Positions 38,117-46,683 of a stretch of 46,683 nucleotides of DNA are shown piece by piece. The DNA is from Candidatus Methanoperedens sp. (GTDB lineage: Archaea; Halobacteriota; Methanosarcinia; Methanosarcinales; Methanoperedenaceae). The translations under genes and the position numbers were made by a program. Position 1 is the first letter of the stretch. Every line of letters begins with the position of its first letter. The stretch is taken from the NCBI GenBank assembly GCA_028717345.1, contig JAQUNZ010000005.1:1-46683 (forward strand), given 5' to 3'. The notes under the pieces are model-generated. The model was not told where the DNA came from. It ran no database searches and saw only the letters and a program-made list of their open reading frames with translations.

Positions 38117-39061
38117 TCAATGGAGCATCAACCTGAGTTCATTCTCAAACTGAACTCTCATCCCATCGCTGAAACCGTGACCTCCGGTCTCGACCTTATA
38201 GAACATTTTTGGCTCCTTCGCTTTCCTGAAGGTGTTTTCAGCCAGATCAACAGGGATGACGCTGTCATTGACAGAATGCATCATCACTAACTTTCTCGGA
38301 GGTATGAACTTCAGATAAGTTTCAGGGTCAATGGAACTATAGAACCTGCGCGCTGTCTCATCTTTTACGCCAGTAAGCTGTGCTTCCGTATCATAACCAC
38401 TTGTGCTGATCCCGATGACACCTTTAATATTGGGATCGATCGCCGTCGCAATGATGGCAAAGCGTCCTCCGTTACTTTCTCCGACCACAGCTATCCGTTC
38501 AGGGTCAATGCGCTTATCCTGTCTGAGGACATCCACTGACCTGAGAGCATCAAAAACCATCATGTGTTCAACAGGTTCCTTGTTATCCTTGAACAGTGAA
38601 AAATCGTACTGGGGATCCACCCCGCCGCGGTTTCTCTGCTCAATTCCAAGACTTGCATATCCCATGCCTGATAATATCTGCGCAAGCCCCTGAGTTCCTT
38701 CTTTAGGCACGGTAGCTCCTGGAAGGAGAACAACAGCAGGCACTTTTTTCTCTGAGGACGGGATTCGAAGGAGACCCTCTACGGTATAGTCCTTGCTCGG
38801 AAATGATATCGTTTCAAGAGTGTAGTTGCTTCCTGATTCGGTTTTGATCACAGTGACATCGACTTTGCCTCTGTTCTCAGGATATGAAAGAATACCTTCG
38901 CTGTTCACGATCCATTTATCACTATCCCTTGGGATGAGAAGGTAAGCAATAACAAGAATAAATAAAATAACAAGGACAGCAGTTATTGCCTTTGATCTTC
39001 CGGCTGGCTGCTTTGCTGTTTTTTGTGTCCTGTTATTCTTCTGGCTTTTTTTTGCTTTCAT
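38117..39061 (-). CDS. membrane-anchored alpha/beta hydrolase, 314 aa
   Basis: A Lys-rich start is followed by one N-terminal membrane segment (AITAVLVILFILVIAYLLI, about residues 24-42). The alpha/beta hydrolase domain then has nucleophile S196 (VVGESNGGR), a likely acid D266 (VNDSVIPVD) and H295 (TGGHGFSDG). The layout matches dienelactone-hydrolase or prolyl-oligopeptidase-like enzymes facing outward from the membrane. The substrate is unknown. It begins 4 bases after the stop of the YIP1-type gene, so they form one operon. Confidence 0.83.
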   Translation of the reverse strand: MKAKKSQKNNRTQKTAKQPAGRSKAITAVLVILFILVIAYLLIPRDSDKWIVNSEGILSYPENRGKVDVTVIKTESGSNYTLETISFPSKDYTVEGLLRIPSSEKKVPAVVLLPGATVPKEGTQGLAQILSGMGYASLGIEQRNRGGVDPQYDFSLFKDNKEPVEHMMVFDALRSVDVLRQDKRIDPERIAVVGESNGGRFAIIATAIDPNIKGVIGISTSGYDTEAQLTGVKDETARRFYSSIDPETYLKFIPPRKLVMMHSVNDSVIPVDLAENTFRKAKEPKMFYKVETGGHGFSDGMRVQFENELRLMLH

Positions 39062-39065
39062 TTAT

Positions 39066-39659
39066 CTATAATCCGCTAATAGCCATCGGGATTATCGTTG
39101 AAATGAGAATTATCACTATTGCCAGAACTGCAAGCAGCAAAAGGATAATGGGCGCAATTACAGCAGCGATGGCTTTGCCCTCCGGGAGATCCTGATACTG
39201 ATGGAGCCCGACAACGTTAAGGGCACCTACCCATATCCATCCGAATATGCCAAGCACTGGTATCCAGCCCAGAAGCATAAGGGGTGTGGAGCTGTACAGT
39301 GCAACTTTTATTGACCTTGAGATATGCCATCTTCCGCCCAGGAGATATGCGAAAACGTGAAGAATCGCACCCCATATGAACACGCATATCAGCATCAGAA
39401 TAAAAAGCATAAAAAAGTCCCCGAAGGTTTCTGTAAAGCCATTGGGCGCTTTCAATACGTAGTATTTACTTACCAATGGATTTACAACAGAATAAATAAC
39501 AGAATAAATGATCCCGGTTATTATCGCTGAAAGAAGGGAATAAACAGCAGCGACCAATAGATAATACTTTAATGCCTCTTCAAGAGGTTCTTCTTTATAT
39601 GTCTCGAAGGCTCGAGTCGGTTCCAATAAAAATCCTTTCACTTTTTCAATTAGATCCAT
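39066..39659 (-). CDS. YIP1-family membrane protein, 197 aa
   Basis: It opens with the family's LIEKVKGFLLEPTRAFETYK, then has about five membrane segments, including YYLLVAAVYSLLSAIITGII and FFMLFILMLICVFIWGAILH. The order of a cytosolic start followed by repeated hydrophobic blocks matches archaeal and bacterial YIP1-domain proteins of unknown role. A TATA-like aaaaatatatataaac (39689-39704 on this strand) lies 30 bases before its ATG. It is the first gene of a two-gene operon with the hydrolase. Confidence 0.78.
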   Translation of the reverse strand: MDLIEKVKGFLLEPTRAFETYKEEPLEEALKYYLLVAAVYSLLSAIITGIIYSVIYSVVNPLVSKYYVLKAPNGFTETFGDFFMLFILMLICVFIWGAILHVFAYLLGGRWHISRSIKVALYSSTPLMLLGWIPVLGIFGWIWVGALNVVGLHQYQDLPEGKAIAAVIAPIILLLLAVLAIVIILISTIIPMAISGL

Positions 39660-39999
39660 TTAGTACCACTGCTGAATAGAGAAATGTTTGTTTATATATA
39701 TTTTTGCATGCTCCGATACATCGGGTTATTCAAAATATTCATCAGGTTTGTTGTCAAAAGTTGGGGTAAAATTTGGGTCAATAATAGTCTCACATAAACA
39801 CGAAATTCTTGATTGCTTCAAAAAGTATATGTTCTATGTGATATATTATGCATGATAATTATAATATATATAATGTGTTGTGTGATAACCAATTTTGAAA
39901 AGATATGTAACATACTGAAAAATTAAACGTATCGAATGAGGGCTTGACATAATAATGTGTCCTGAAAAAAAAGGTCATATGGCGTAAAAAAATTTGGGC
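39660..39999. other. A/T-rich intergenic region with divergent promoters
   Basis: The left side carries the TATA-like box of the minus-strand YIP1-hydrolase operon. The right side carries ataatatatataatg at 39861-39875, a TATA candidate for the cytochrome gene that would leave a leader of about 100 bases. Two in-frame stops (at 39985) rule out a longer cytochrome start. I see no small gene. Confidence 0.55.
39861..39875 (+). promoter_or_regulatory. putative TATA box of the giant cytochrome gene
   Basis: The run ataatatatataatg would start transcription near 39895-39900, about 100 bases before the ATG. The leader contains no clear ribosome site near the start codon. Confidence 0.4.
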
Positions 40000-42900
40000 A
40001 TGACAATTAATTATCGATATACACAAATTAATTGGGTCAGAACAGCAGGAGCTTTCGCCTTTGTGCCAATCATCATAGTGGGGCTGCTATTTCTTGGTAT
40101 TGGTATTGAGAATGCCAGCCAATCTGAATTAATCCCTGATGCAGGATTAAATATCTCAAACGCCACGACAAATATCACAGCCGGGGAAACTCAAGTCTTA
40201 GTTCATTCAAATTCAGAGGTGCAAGGAGAAGACCATGTCACAGTATCCGATAAAATAGTAGTTCGTGACACTAGAAAAATGCAGGTTAAAAGCAACATCA
40301 TAGCAATAAACTTGAAAAAAGAGATCAGTACTGGCATGCTGGCAACTGCAGATTTCCCCGATGGCGGAGAGCTTGTGGTTGATGCTCTTGAAAACAAGAA
40401 CGTGTCTGTGAGGTTGAAGATTAAAGGAGTGGATAAGGGAGAGTTTGTCCTTGATGATTTCGGGAAGAATAATCCTGAATCTGTTCTACTTCCAGGCAGG
40501 GTTGTGAAATATGTGGAAATTGGCGCAAGGGGTATCTTGTTTTCTTCTGCTGAAATAACAATACGCTACACAGGTGCTGATTTAAACGGCGGGAGTGAAA
40601 ATGACCTTACCATTTACCACTGGAACGGCACTTCATGGGATGCATTACCTACGACCGTAGATGCGACGAACAATGTGCTTACGGCAACCACAACCTCGCT
40701 CTCGTCATTCGGGGTTGCAACGCGCTTAATTAATTATCTGGAAAACAATGAGGCTGGAGCAAATATCACGAACACCACCACGACATATCTTTCCCAGGAT
40801 GAATTGAAAACAAAAGGTGTGGCTGTAAAACTTAAATTAAATAAACGGGGCAATGGTCAGATAATAATCGAAGATCATGGAAAAAAGAATCCTGTAGCAT
40901 CTGCACCGCCTGGAAATAGCATCAAGTTCGTTGACATAAGCGCAACAGATAATAGTTTTGAATCAGCAGAGGTCAGGATAAAATATACTGATGAAGAGCT
41001 TGGGGGAGCGGATGAAAATACGCTTGTCATTTACCACTGGAACGGGGCGGCATGGGATGCGCTGCCGACAATGGTGGATGCAGGGAATAATGTGCTGACT
41101 GCGACAACGAACTCACTGTCGCCATTTGCAGTATCCGGGGGAGATGCAGGTGATACGACATTAATAGTATCCGTAAACAGGTTTGTAGTATTGGATGATC
41201 CGCTAACTACCGGGAAAACTGCGCAGACGGGTTTTGCTCTACCAGCTTTTACTGGCTGGAGCACTAATCAATGGAGTGGTAATCAAACACAAATTAAAGG
41301 GTACGCTTTGTTACTGGATAAAAATGGTTCTTCCATCAGTAACACAAATGTCACATTCAATATAAGTAACTGGAATGCTTCTTTCACAAATATATCAAAT
41401 GTTAGCACAAACTCGAATGGAATTGCAATTTATACTTTTGATATGAATGCAAGGAATTATTATGGCAACTGGACTGTTAAAGCCACAGCACTTGGTAAGA
41501 CTGATTCAACTGGATTTATCTATAACTGGTGGGGATGTCAGGCAGGAGGCTGTGAGGATCATGGAATTAGGTCTGTAGGTACCGCGACCCCTTCAATCCA
41601 AAATTCACCATATACATTAGGGCGAGAGACAATTACGGCCGATACCAACCATAACAGTATTACTGATAATGATTGTGTAGGATGCCATCGTGGATATGGG
41701 GGTGTAGGTGGCGGAAGTACATTCACAGGACAATCAACAAAGACCGCTGATGTCCATATAACGAATACATGTGCAACTTGCCATGCTACCATTGCCACTC
41801 ATGATACAAATGAACCGATCAAATCCTGCAGTGATTGTCATTCATGGGCAAACCTGACGAAAGAATATACTATGAGTAGCGGGACTACTCCTATGAGCAA
41901 TTATTCAGGTATGGTCGCTGCCACAGGTCATGATCCCAATAATACTATTCCATGCATAATTTGCCATGGCCCAATGCACAACATAACCAAACCAGATGAG
42001 TCCTTGCGACCTAATAACAACAATATCACAGAGGATTCACACTGCACGACATGCCACACAAGCTATAATAAACATAATTCAAGTAATATCACATCAGGCG
42101 GCGTTAACTGCACTCTTTGCCACAGTCAGGATATACATTACATACAGGTATTCGCACAAAATAGCACAGGCGCCACATATGTAAACACGACCAGCAATTC
42201 AAGGGGCAACTGCACCCTGTGCCACCAGAATGGAACATTTTTCGCATCATTAAAAAATGCTTCCAAAGCAGGCAATTATATTGGTCGTCCTCCTCCTCAA
42301 GTCCAGACCCCGGTAAGACACAGCAACAACGCAAGCAACGGCAGCAGATGGAACTCAACAGAAAATTACTGGAACCGCAGCAGTCAGGTCACTTTATGCA
42401 GATACTGCCACGGCGAGACGAATCACAAATCTGTCGCCCTGGGCAGACCATCCACATGGGACGGGAACAACGTCGTAAATTCAACTATCGGCAACACAAC
42501 CTGGTGCACAGGATGCCACTGGCAGGGATACAGCAATGGCAGCAGCAGATACCTGGACATGATCAATAATGTTACTGATGACCACAGGAATATCTCATCG
42601 TCTGCTGGTTATAATCTCTCCATACCGCCTGAGATCACAGGCAATAACACATACGGCGCCAGCACCTCGAACTACGAATACACGAACCATTCTCTTTATA
42701 CTCCATTTTCATCCAACCTGAACGATTCAGCATGCAACCGGTGTCACGGCTATCAGTATGGCTTCACCAGAATTACCCAGCTTATGCACAACCAGAGTAG
42801 TGTTGGAGGACCTGATTGTGTGGGCTGCCATGATATTGGAGGTATTGTTCTTTTATCAAAGATTGATGTGACAGCAACAAATGATACAAATGCCATACAC

Positions 42901-45900
42901 AAGAACCTGAACAGCAATGCCACTGCCACCGTGGATTCCAACAATAGAAGATGCTGGGCATGTCATGGGAACGGGAGTGCGCCGTCACCAAACACTCATC
43001 CCACAAATTATAAGACCCCATACAATTGCACAGATTGCCATGTACAGGGCGCAGGTCAGAATTTCAATTATACTCCAAACAACACGTTACTGAATGTATC
43101 GCAGCATTACTGGAATGGCGCATCTATTAAAACCACAGCTGTCAGCACATGTTACACCTGCCATATTAAATCCGAGATGATGATCGCTGCAAATGATCCG
43201 GATGCGGGAACCGGTGCGGTATATTCAGGTGCAAACGGTGGCAACAACAGCACAAGCCATTATGGTAAAAAGAGAACAGATCTTCATACATGGAACGGAA
43301 GTCAGGCAGTCAACTGCAGTTACTGCCACCAGAACATAAGCACAGTCTTCAATACTGCAATGCTTGATCAAGCATATAACAAATCGATCCAGAACCACAG
43401 TGCTTTAGCATCATCTCCATCATGTCTCAATTCAAGCTGTCACAACTCAGGATGGATACACAACAGCACACTTACAAAACCGTCATTGGTATTACCCAAT
43501 TCTACATACTGCACATCTTCATGTCACGGCACCGGGGGAAGTGCTTTCTTAACAAATAATAAATCACAGCATAACGGTACCGTGTCTTGCACGCAATGCC
43601 ACATGAACTCAAGCAGGAGCATCCACCCTGTCCGATACCTCCAGAACATCAATAACACATGGAACACTTCAAATACAAATGCCGTCAACTGTACTAACTG
43701 TCACCAGAATATAACATTCTGGACAGGTTCCCCCGCTGCTCCGCTCATCCCTGACCCGCTGAAACACAGTTCCAATCTGTCAAACGGCAGTATCTGGAAC
43801 AGCACCTCCACCCCGTTCTGGACAACCGAAGACGGTTCATGCTACTACTGCCACGGAAACACCAAACACAATTCAACAGCTTTTGGCAGAATAAATTCCC
43901 TTACGACCGATCCATCCGATGTCAGGAACGGATCACTCGTCACAACCAGATGGTGCGTGGACTGCCATTACAATGATACGGCAAATAGCTATTATAATGG
44001 CAATCAATGGACCCCGACTCCCCCGCTCATCACGGTCAACAATACGAATAATGCCATGTGGCAGAACCACAGCAGCTATCTGGGCAGTGGATACAATGAC
44101 ACTACTTGTGAATCATGCCATGCCCTCAACGGTTCAACCCTGCATACATCCCGGAATTACAGCCACAGCCTTGATGAAGGCGTTGCAGGAGGTCCGGACT
44201 GTAAAAGCTGCCATGATACAGGCGGTTCAGCCGGAGGCGGAGGAAAACTGGTAAACTTCACAGCTATGAACGATACCAATGCCCTCCACAAGACCCTCAA
44301 CAGCAATACCAGCTCAGGCATCTACTCCGCAGAAAACAAGAAATGCTGGGCATGCCACGGCAATGGCAATAACCCGGTAAGCAGTCACCCCACGAATTAC
44401 AAGAGTCCATCCAAATGCGTGGACTGCCATGTGAATAGAACGAACCTGAACTATACGCCAAATTCAACTCTCTTGAACGTCACCGAGCATTACTGGAATG
44501 GGACCGACATAGCCCCTAACATAACAACGTGCTACAATTGCCATAACAAGAGCGAAATGATGCTGGGCACGGCACTTGACCCCGATGGTGCAGGCAGCGT
44601 ATACAGTGGTTCAAACGGCGGGAACAACAGCTCAAGCCATTACGGCAGGAAGAGAACAGACCTGTCAGTCTTGAACAGCAGCATAAATAATACATACTGT
44701 ATTTACTGCCACAACAATGCATCAACAGTTTTCCCCTTCACCGACATTGCCAACAAATCAATATCCAACCATTCAGCCAATTATCCAGGGACAAATCCGC
44801 TCTGCTCCAGTTCCGCCTGTCATTCGACAGGCAGGATACACAACAGCACACTTACAAAACCGTCATTGGTATTACCCAATTCTACATACTGCACATCTTC
44901 ATGTCACGGCACCGGGGGAAGTGCTTTCTTAACAAATAATAAATCACAGCATAACGGTACCGTGTCTTGCACGCAATGCCACATGAACTCAAGCAGGAGC
45001 ATCCACCCTGTCCGATACCTCCAGAACATCAATAACACATGGAACACTTCAAATACAAATGCCGTCAACTGTACTAACTGTCACCAGAATATAACATTCT
45101 GGACAGGATCACCCCCCGCCCCCCTCATCCCCTCAGTCCTCAAACACTCTTCCAATTCAAACAACGGCAGTATCTGGAACGCAAGCACAACCCCCTACTG
45201 GACATCCAACAACGCTTCATGCTACTACTGCCACGGAAACACCAAACACAACACAACCGCACTGGGCTCGATCAATTCCCTTCTGACAGACCTCAACAAT
45301 ACCAGGAACGGCACACTCTCAAATACCAAATGGTGTTCAGACTGTCACCTCAATACCAGCTTAAACAGTAATTACAGCGGCACTATCTGGACCCCTGTTC
45401 CCCCCCTGATCACAATAGACAACACAGGAAAAAGTACCTGGGTAAACCACAGTTCCTACTTCGGGTCAGGAATAAAAGACAGTACATGCAGTGCCTGCCA
45501 TGCCCAGCCAGGCAATTACGCATCCACATCACTCAACTATTCCCACAGTCTTGATCCGGGCACATCAGGCCCTGACTGTATCTCATGCCACGATACTGGA
45601 AAACTCGCCCGGAAGAGAATCAACAATTCAGCCATGAACAGCAGCACTTCAGTTCACAGGACCCTGAACTCCAATGCATCCAACTCAACCTGGGTCTCAG
45701 CAGAAAACAAGAAATGCTGGGGCTGTCATGATTCCACAGGCACCCAGCCATCCAATGACAGTATGGGAAGCAGGTACACCAATCCCTACACATGTTACGA
45801 CTGCCACAACTCCACATCCAAACCGTACTCCAACGTCAGCACTGCCCCCAACGTAAGTGAACATTTCAAAGGCGGTGACCAGATAAGAGCCGCAGCATCC

Positions 45901-46683
45901 GCAGCAGACAACTCCTCATCCTGTCTGGTCTGCCATAACCTGAGCGAACTGAAAGTAAGTTACACAGAAGATGATCTTTCCTCCAATTCCTCCTCCCTCT
46001 CCTCCCACTACGCAAGGAACAGGACAGACCTGAGAACATGGAACGCAAATCAGGCAGTGAACTGCAGTTACTGTCACCAGAACAGCACAACATTATTCGC
46101 ATCAGCCATGTCAGATTCATCATACAACAGTTCCATCCTGAACCACAGCACAGGCACAGGCTCCCCATCCTGTTTCAATTCCACATGTCACGGTTCGGGC
46201 TGGATCCATAACAGCACACTCACACGACCCTCGTTCAGTTTACCCAACTCCACATATTGTACCTCATGCCACACCGGAAAACAAAGACACAACGGATCCA
46301 CAGGCATGAACTGTACGTCATGCCACATCAACAGTTCAGGCAGAGATACCATCCATCCCATAAAATACCTTCAGGCAAACAGTTCCTTCCAGACCACAAA
46401 CACCAGTGCAGTCAACTGTACCAACTGTCACCAGACCTCCTCATTCTGGACAGGATCACCCCCCGCCCCCCTCATCCCCTCAGTCCTCAAACACTCTTCC
46501 AATTCAAGCAACGGCAGTATCTGGAACTCAAGCACAACCCCCTACTGGACATCCAGCAACGCTTCATGCTACTACTGCCACGGAAACACCAAACACAACA
46601 CAACCGCACTGGGCTCGATCAATTCCCTTCTGACAGACCTCAACAATACCAGGAACGGCACACTCTCAAATACCAAATGGTGT
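40000..46683 (+). CDS. giant multiheme c-type cytochrome (partial, runs off the window)
   Basis: One frame is open from the ATG at 40000 to the last base (2,228 codons). An N-terminal hydrophobic segment (FAFVPIIIVGLLFLGIGI, residues 20-37) looks like a signal or anchor. Residues about 148-240 and 288-385 are two copies of a beta domain containing LTIYHWNGTSWDALPT. From residue 559 I count 44 complete haem motifs: 39 CxxCH, three CX4CH and two CX3CH. Motifs 8-19, 20-31 and 32-43 form three 12-haem repeats. The protein is rich in Asn-x-Ser/Thr, so it is probably exported and glycosylated. The likely role is long-range electron transfer out of the cell. Confidence 0.95.
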   Translation, partial: MTINYRYTQINWVRTAGAFAFVPIIIVGLLFLGIGIENASQSELIPDAGLNISNATTNITAGETQVLVHSNSEVQGEDHVTVSDKIVVRDTRKMQVKSNIIAINLKKEISTGMLATADFPDGGELVVDALENKNVSVRLKIKGVDKGEFVLDDFGKNNPESVLLPGRVVKYVEIGARGILFSSAEITIRYTGADLNGGSENDLTIYHWNGTSWDALPTTVDATNNVLTATTTSLSSFGVATRLINYLENNEAGANITNTTTTYLSQDELKTKGVAVKLKLNKRGNGQIIIEDHGKKNPVASAPPGNSIKFVDISATDNSFESAEVRIKYTDEELGGADENTLVIYHWNGAAWDALPTMVDAGNNVLTATTNSLSPFAVSGGDAGDTTLIVSVNRFVVLDDPLTTGKTAQTGFALPAFTGWSTNQWSGNQTQIKGYALLLDKNGSSISNTNVTFNISNWNASFTNISNVSTNSNGIAIYTFDMNARNYYGNWTVKATALGKTDSTGFIYNWWGCQAGGCEDHGIRSVGTATPSIQNSPYTLGRETITADTNHNSITDNDCVGCHRGYGGVGGGSTFTGQSTKTADVHITNTCATCHATIATHDTNEPIKSCSDCHSWANLTKEYTMSSGTTPMSNYSGMVAATGHDPNNTIPCIICHGPMHNITKPDESLRPNNNNITEDSHCTTCHTSYNKHNSSNITSGGVNCTLCHSQDIHYIQVFAQNSTGATYVNTTSNSRGNCTLCHQNGTFFASLKNASKAGNYIGRPPPQVQTPVRHSNNASNGSRWNSTENYWNRSSQVTLCRYCHGETNHKSVALGRPSTWDGNNVVNSTIGNTTWCTGCHWQGYSNGSSRYLDMINNVTDDHRNISSSAGYNLSIPPEITGNNTYGASTSNYEYTNHSLYTPFSSNLNDSACNRCHGYQYGFTRITQLMHNQSSVGGPDCVGCHDIGGIVLLSKIDVTATNDTNAIHKNLNSNATATVDSNNRRCWACHGNGSAPSPNTHPTNYKTPYNCTDCHVQGAGQNFNYTPNNTLLNVSQHYWNGASIKTTAVSTCYTCHIKSEMMIAANDPDAGTGAVYSGANGGNNSTSHYGKKRTDLHTWNGSQAVNCSYCHQNISTVFNTAMLDQAYNKSIQNHSALASSPSCLNSSCHNSGWIHNSTLTKPSLVLPNSTYCTSSCHGTGGSAFLTNNKSQHNGTVSCTQCHMNSSRSIHPVRYLQNINNTWNTSNTNAVNCTNCHQNITFWTGSPAAPLIPDPLKHSSNLSNGSIWNSTSTPFWTTEDGSCYYCHGNTKHNSTAFGRINSLTTDPSDVRNGSLVTTRWCVDCHYNDTANSYYNGNQWTPTPPLITVNNTNNAMWQNHSSYLGSGYNDTTCESCHALNGSTLHTSRNYSHSLDEGVAGGPDCKSCHDTGGSAGGGGKLVNFTAMNDTNALHKTLNSNTSSGIYSAENKKCWACHGNGNNPVSSHPTNYKSPSKCVDCHVNRTNLNYTPNSTLLNVTEHYWNGTDIAPNITTCYNCHNKSEMMLGTALDPDGAGSVYSGSNGGNNSSSHYGRKRTDLSVLNSSINNTYCIYCHNNASTVFPFTDIANKSISNHSANYPGTNPLCSSSACHSTGRIHNSTLTKPSLVLPNSTYCTSSCHGTGGSAFLTNNKSQHNGTVSCTQCHMNSSRSIHPVRYLQNINNTWNTSNTNAVNCTNCHQNITFWTGSPPAPLIPSVLKHSSNSNNGSIWNASTTPYWTSNNASCYYCHGNTKHNTTALGSINSLLTDLNNTRNGTLSNTKWCSDCHLNTSLNSNYSGTIWTPVPPLITIDNTGKSTWVNHSSYFGSGIKDSTCSACHAQPGNYASTSLNYSHSLDPGTSGPDCISCHDTGKLARKRINNSAMNSSTSVHRTLNSNASNSTWVSAENKKCWGCHDSTGTQPSNDSMGSRYTNPYTCYDCHNSTSKPYSNVSTAPNVSEHFKGGDQIRAAASAADNSSSCLVCHNLSELKVSYTEDDLSSNSSSLSSHYARNRTDLRTWNANQAVNCSYCHQNSTTLFASAMSDSSYNSSILNHSTGTGSPSCFNSTCHGSGWIHNSTLTRPSFSLPNSTYCTSCHTGKQRHNGSTGMNCTSCHINSSGRDTIHPIKYLQANSSFQTTNTSAVNCTNCHQTSSFWTGSPPAPLIPSVLKHSSNSSNGSIWNSSTTPYWTSSNASCYYCHGNTKHNTTALGSINSLLTDLNNTRNGTLSNTKWC
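42397..46683 (+). repeat. 12-haem tandem repeat units in the cytochrome
   Basis: Unit starts, taken at the first haem cysteine of the recurring CxYCHGxTxH block, are 42397, 43840, 45220 and 46567. The periods are 1443, 1380 and 1347 bases (481, 460 and 449 codons). The fourth unit is cut by the window end. Identity rises toward the right; units 2 and 3 share a 274-base stretch without a difference (43454-43727 and 44834-45107). Confidence 0.9.

Noticed and set aside
42104-42358. Cys-rich frames on the minus strand and in other plus frames across the cytochrome
   Set aside because: Shadows of the cytochrome frame. Repeated Cys/His codons read in other frames give long Cys/Trp-rich open frames; the main frame is uninterrupted from 40000 to the end.

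Overview
The window looks like the chromosome of a methane-metabolising archaeon. I infer a Methanoperedens/ANME-2d-like member of the Methanosarcinales, but there is no rRNA here to prove it. The archaeal evidence is LonB protease, diphthamide synthase Dph2, archaeal UMP kinase, a tRNA-Trp interrupted by a long box C/D-type intron, TATA-type promoters placed for leaderless or short-leader transcripts, and a soluble heterodisulfide-reductase set (HdrC-HdrB-HdrA). An enormous Asn-rich multiheme cytochrome at the right edge suggests extracellular electron transfer, as in anaerobic methane oxidisers.

Region 1 (1-14.1 kb) is chromosomal housekeeping. It starts with decayed genes (a truncated PfpI/DJ-1 gene and a broken ParE-type toxin with its antitoxin) around an intact cupin. 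A methyltransferase, a zinc-ribbon protein and an unrecognised conserved protein follow. The hdrCBA operon encodes an HdrA carrying a C-terminal MvhD-like domain without cysteines. Next are a BofA-like membrane protein, pyrH, a site-2 protease/TraB pair, lonB and tldD.

Region 2 (14.1-34.3 kb) is an integrated mobile element of about 20.2 kb inserted in the 3' end of tRNA-Glu(CTC). An 18-bp piece of the tRNA gene is duplicated at the left end. From left to right it holds: a six-gene operon of tiny mostly Cys-rich proteins linked by ATGA overlaps; a DNA-binding candidate beside paired 21-bp palindromes; a tyrosine integrase; small zinc-finger and phage-type genes leading to a HerA/FtsK-type packaging ATPase; a 4.7-kb cassette of small beta-rich, Gly/Ala-rich or membrane proteins that looks like a virion module; a zone of short repeats around parA and its partner; a minus-strand cluster of regulators; two more tyrosine recombinases with winged-helix tails, separated by a 44-codon gene; an AbrB-like regulator; and a serine recombinase. 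The best reading is a temperate virus, probably tailless with an internal membrane, that can also be maintained by partitioning. The capsid assignment is inference.

Region 3 (34.3-39.7 kb) is chromosomal again. It has three tRNA genes (Glu, Ser and intron-containing Trp), small archaeal proteins, a TlyA/FtsJ-type methyltransferase coupled to dph2, and a YIP1-hydrolase pair.

Region 4 (40.0 kb to the end) is one uninterrupted reading frame of at least 2,228 codons. It has 44 complete haem-binding motifs in the window, the later ones in 12-haem repeat units of 449-481 residues with traces of recent gene conversion. It runs off the window.
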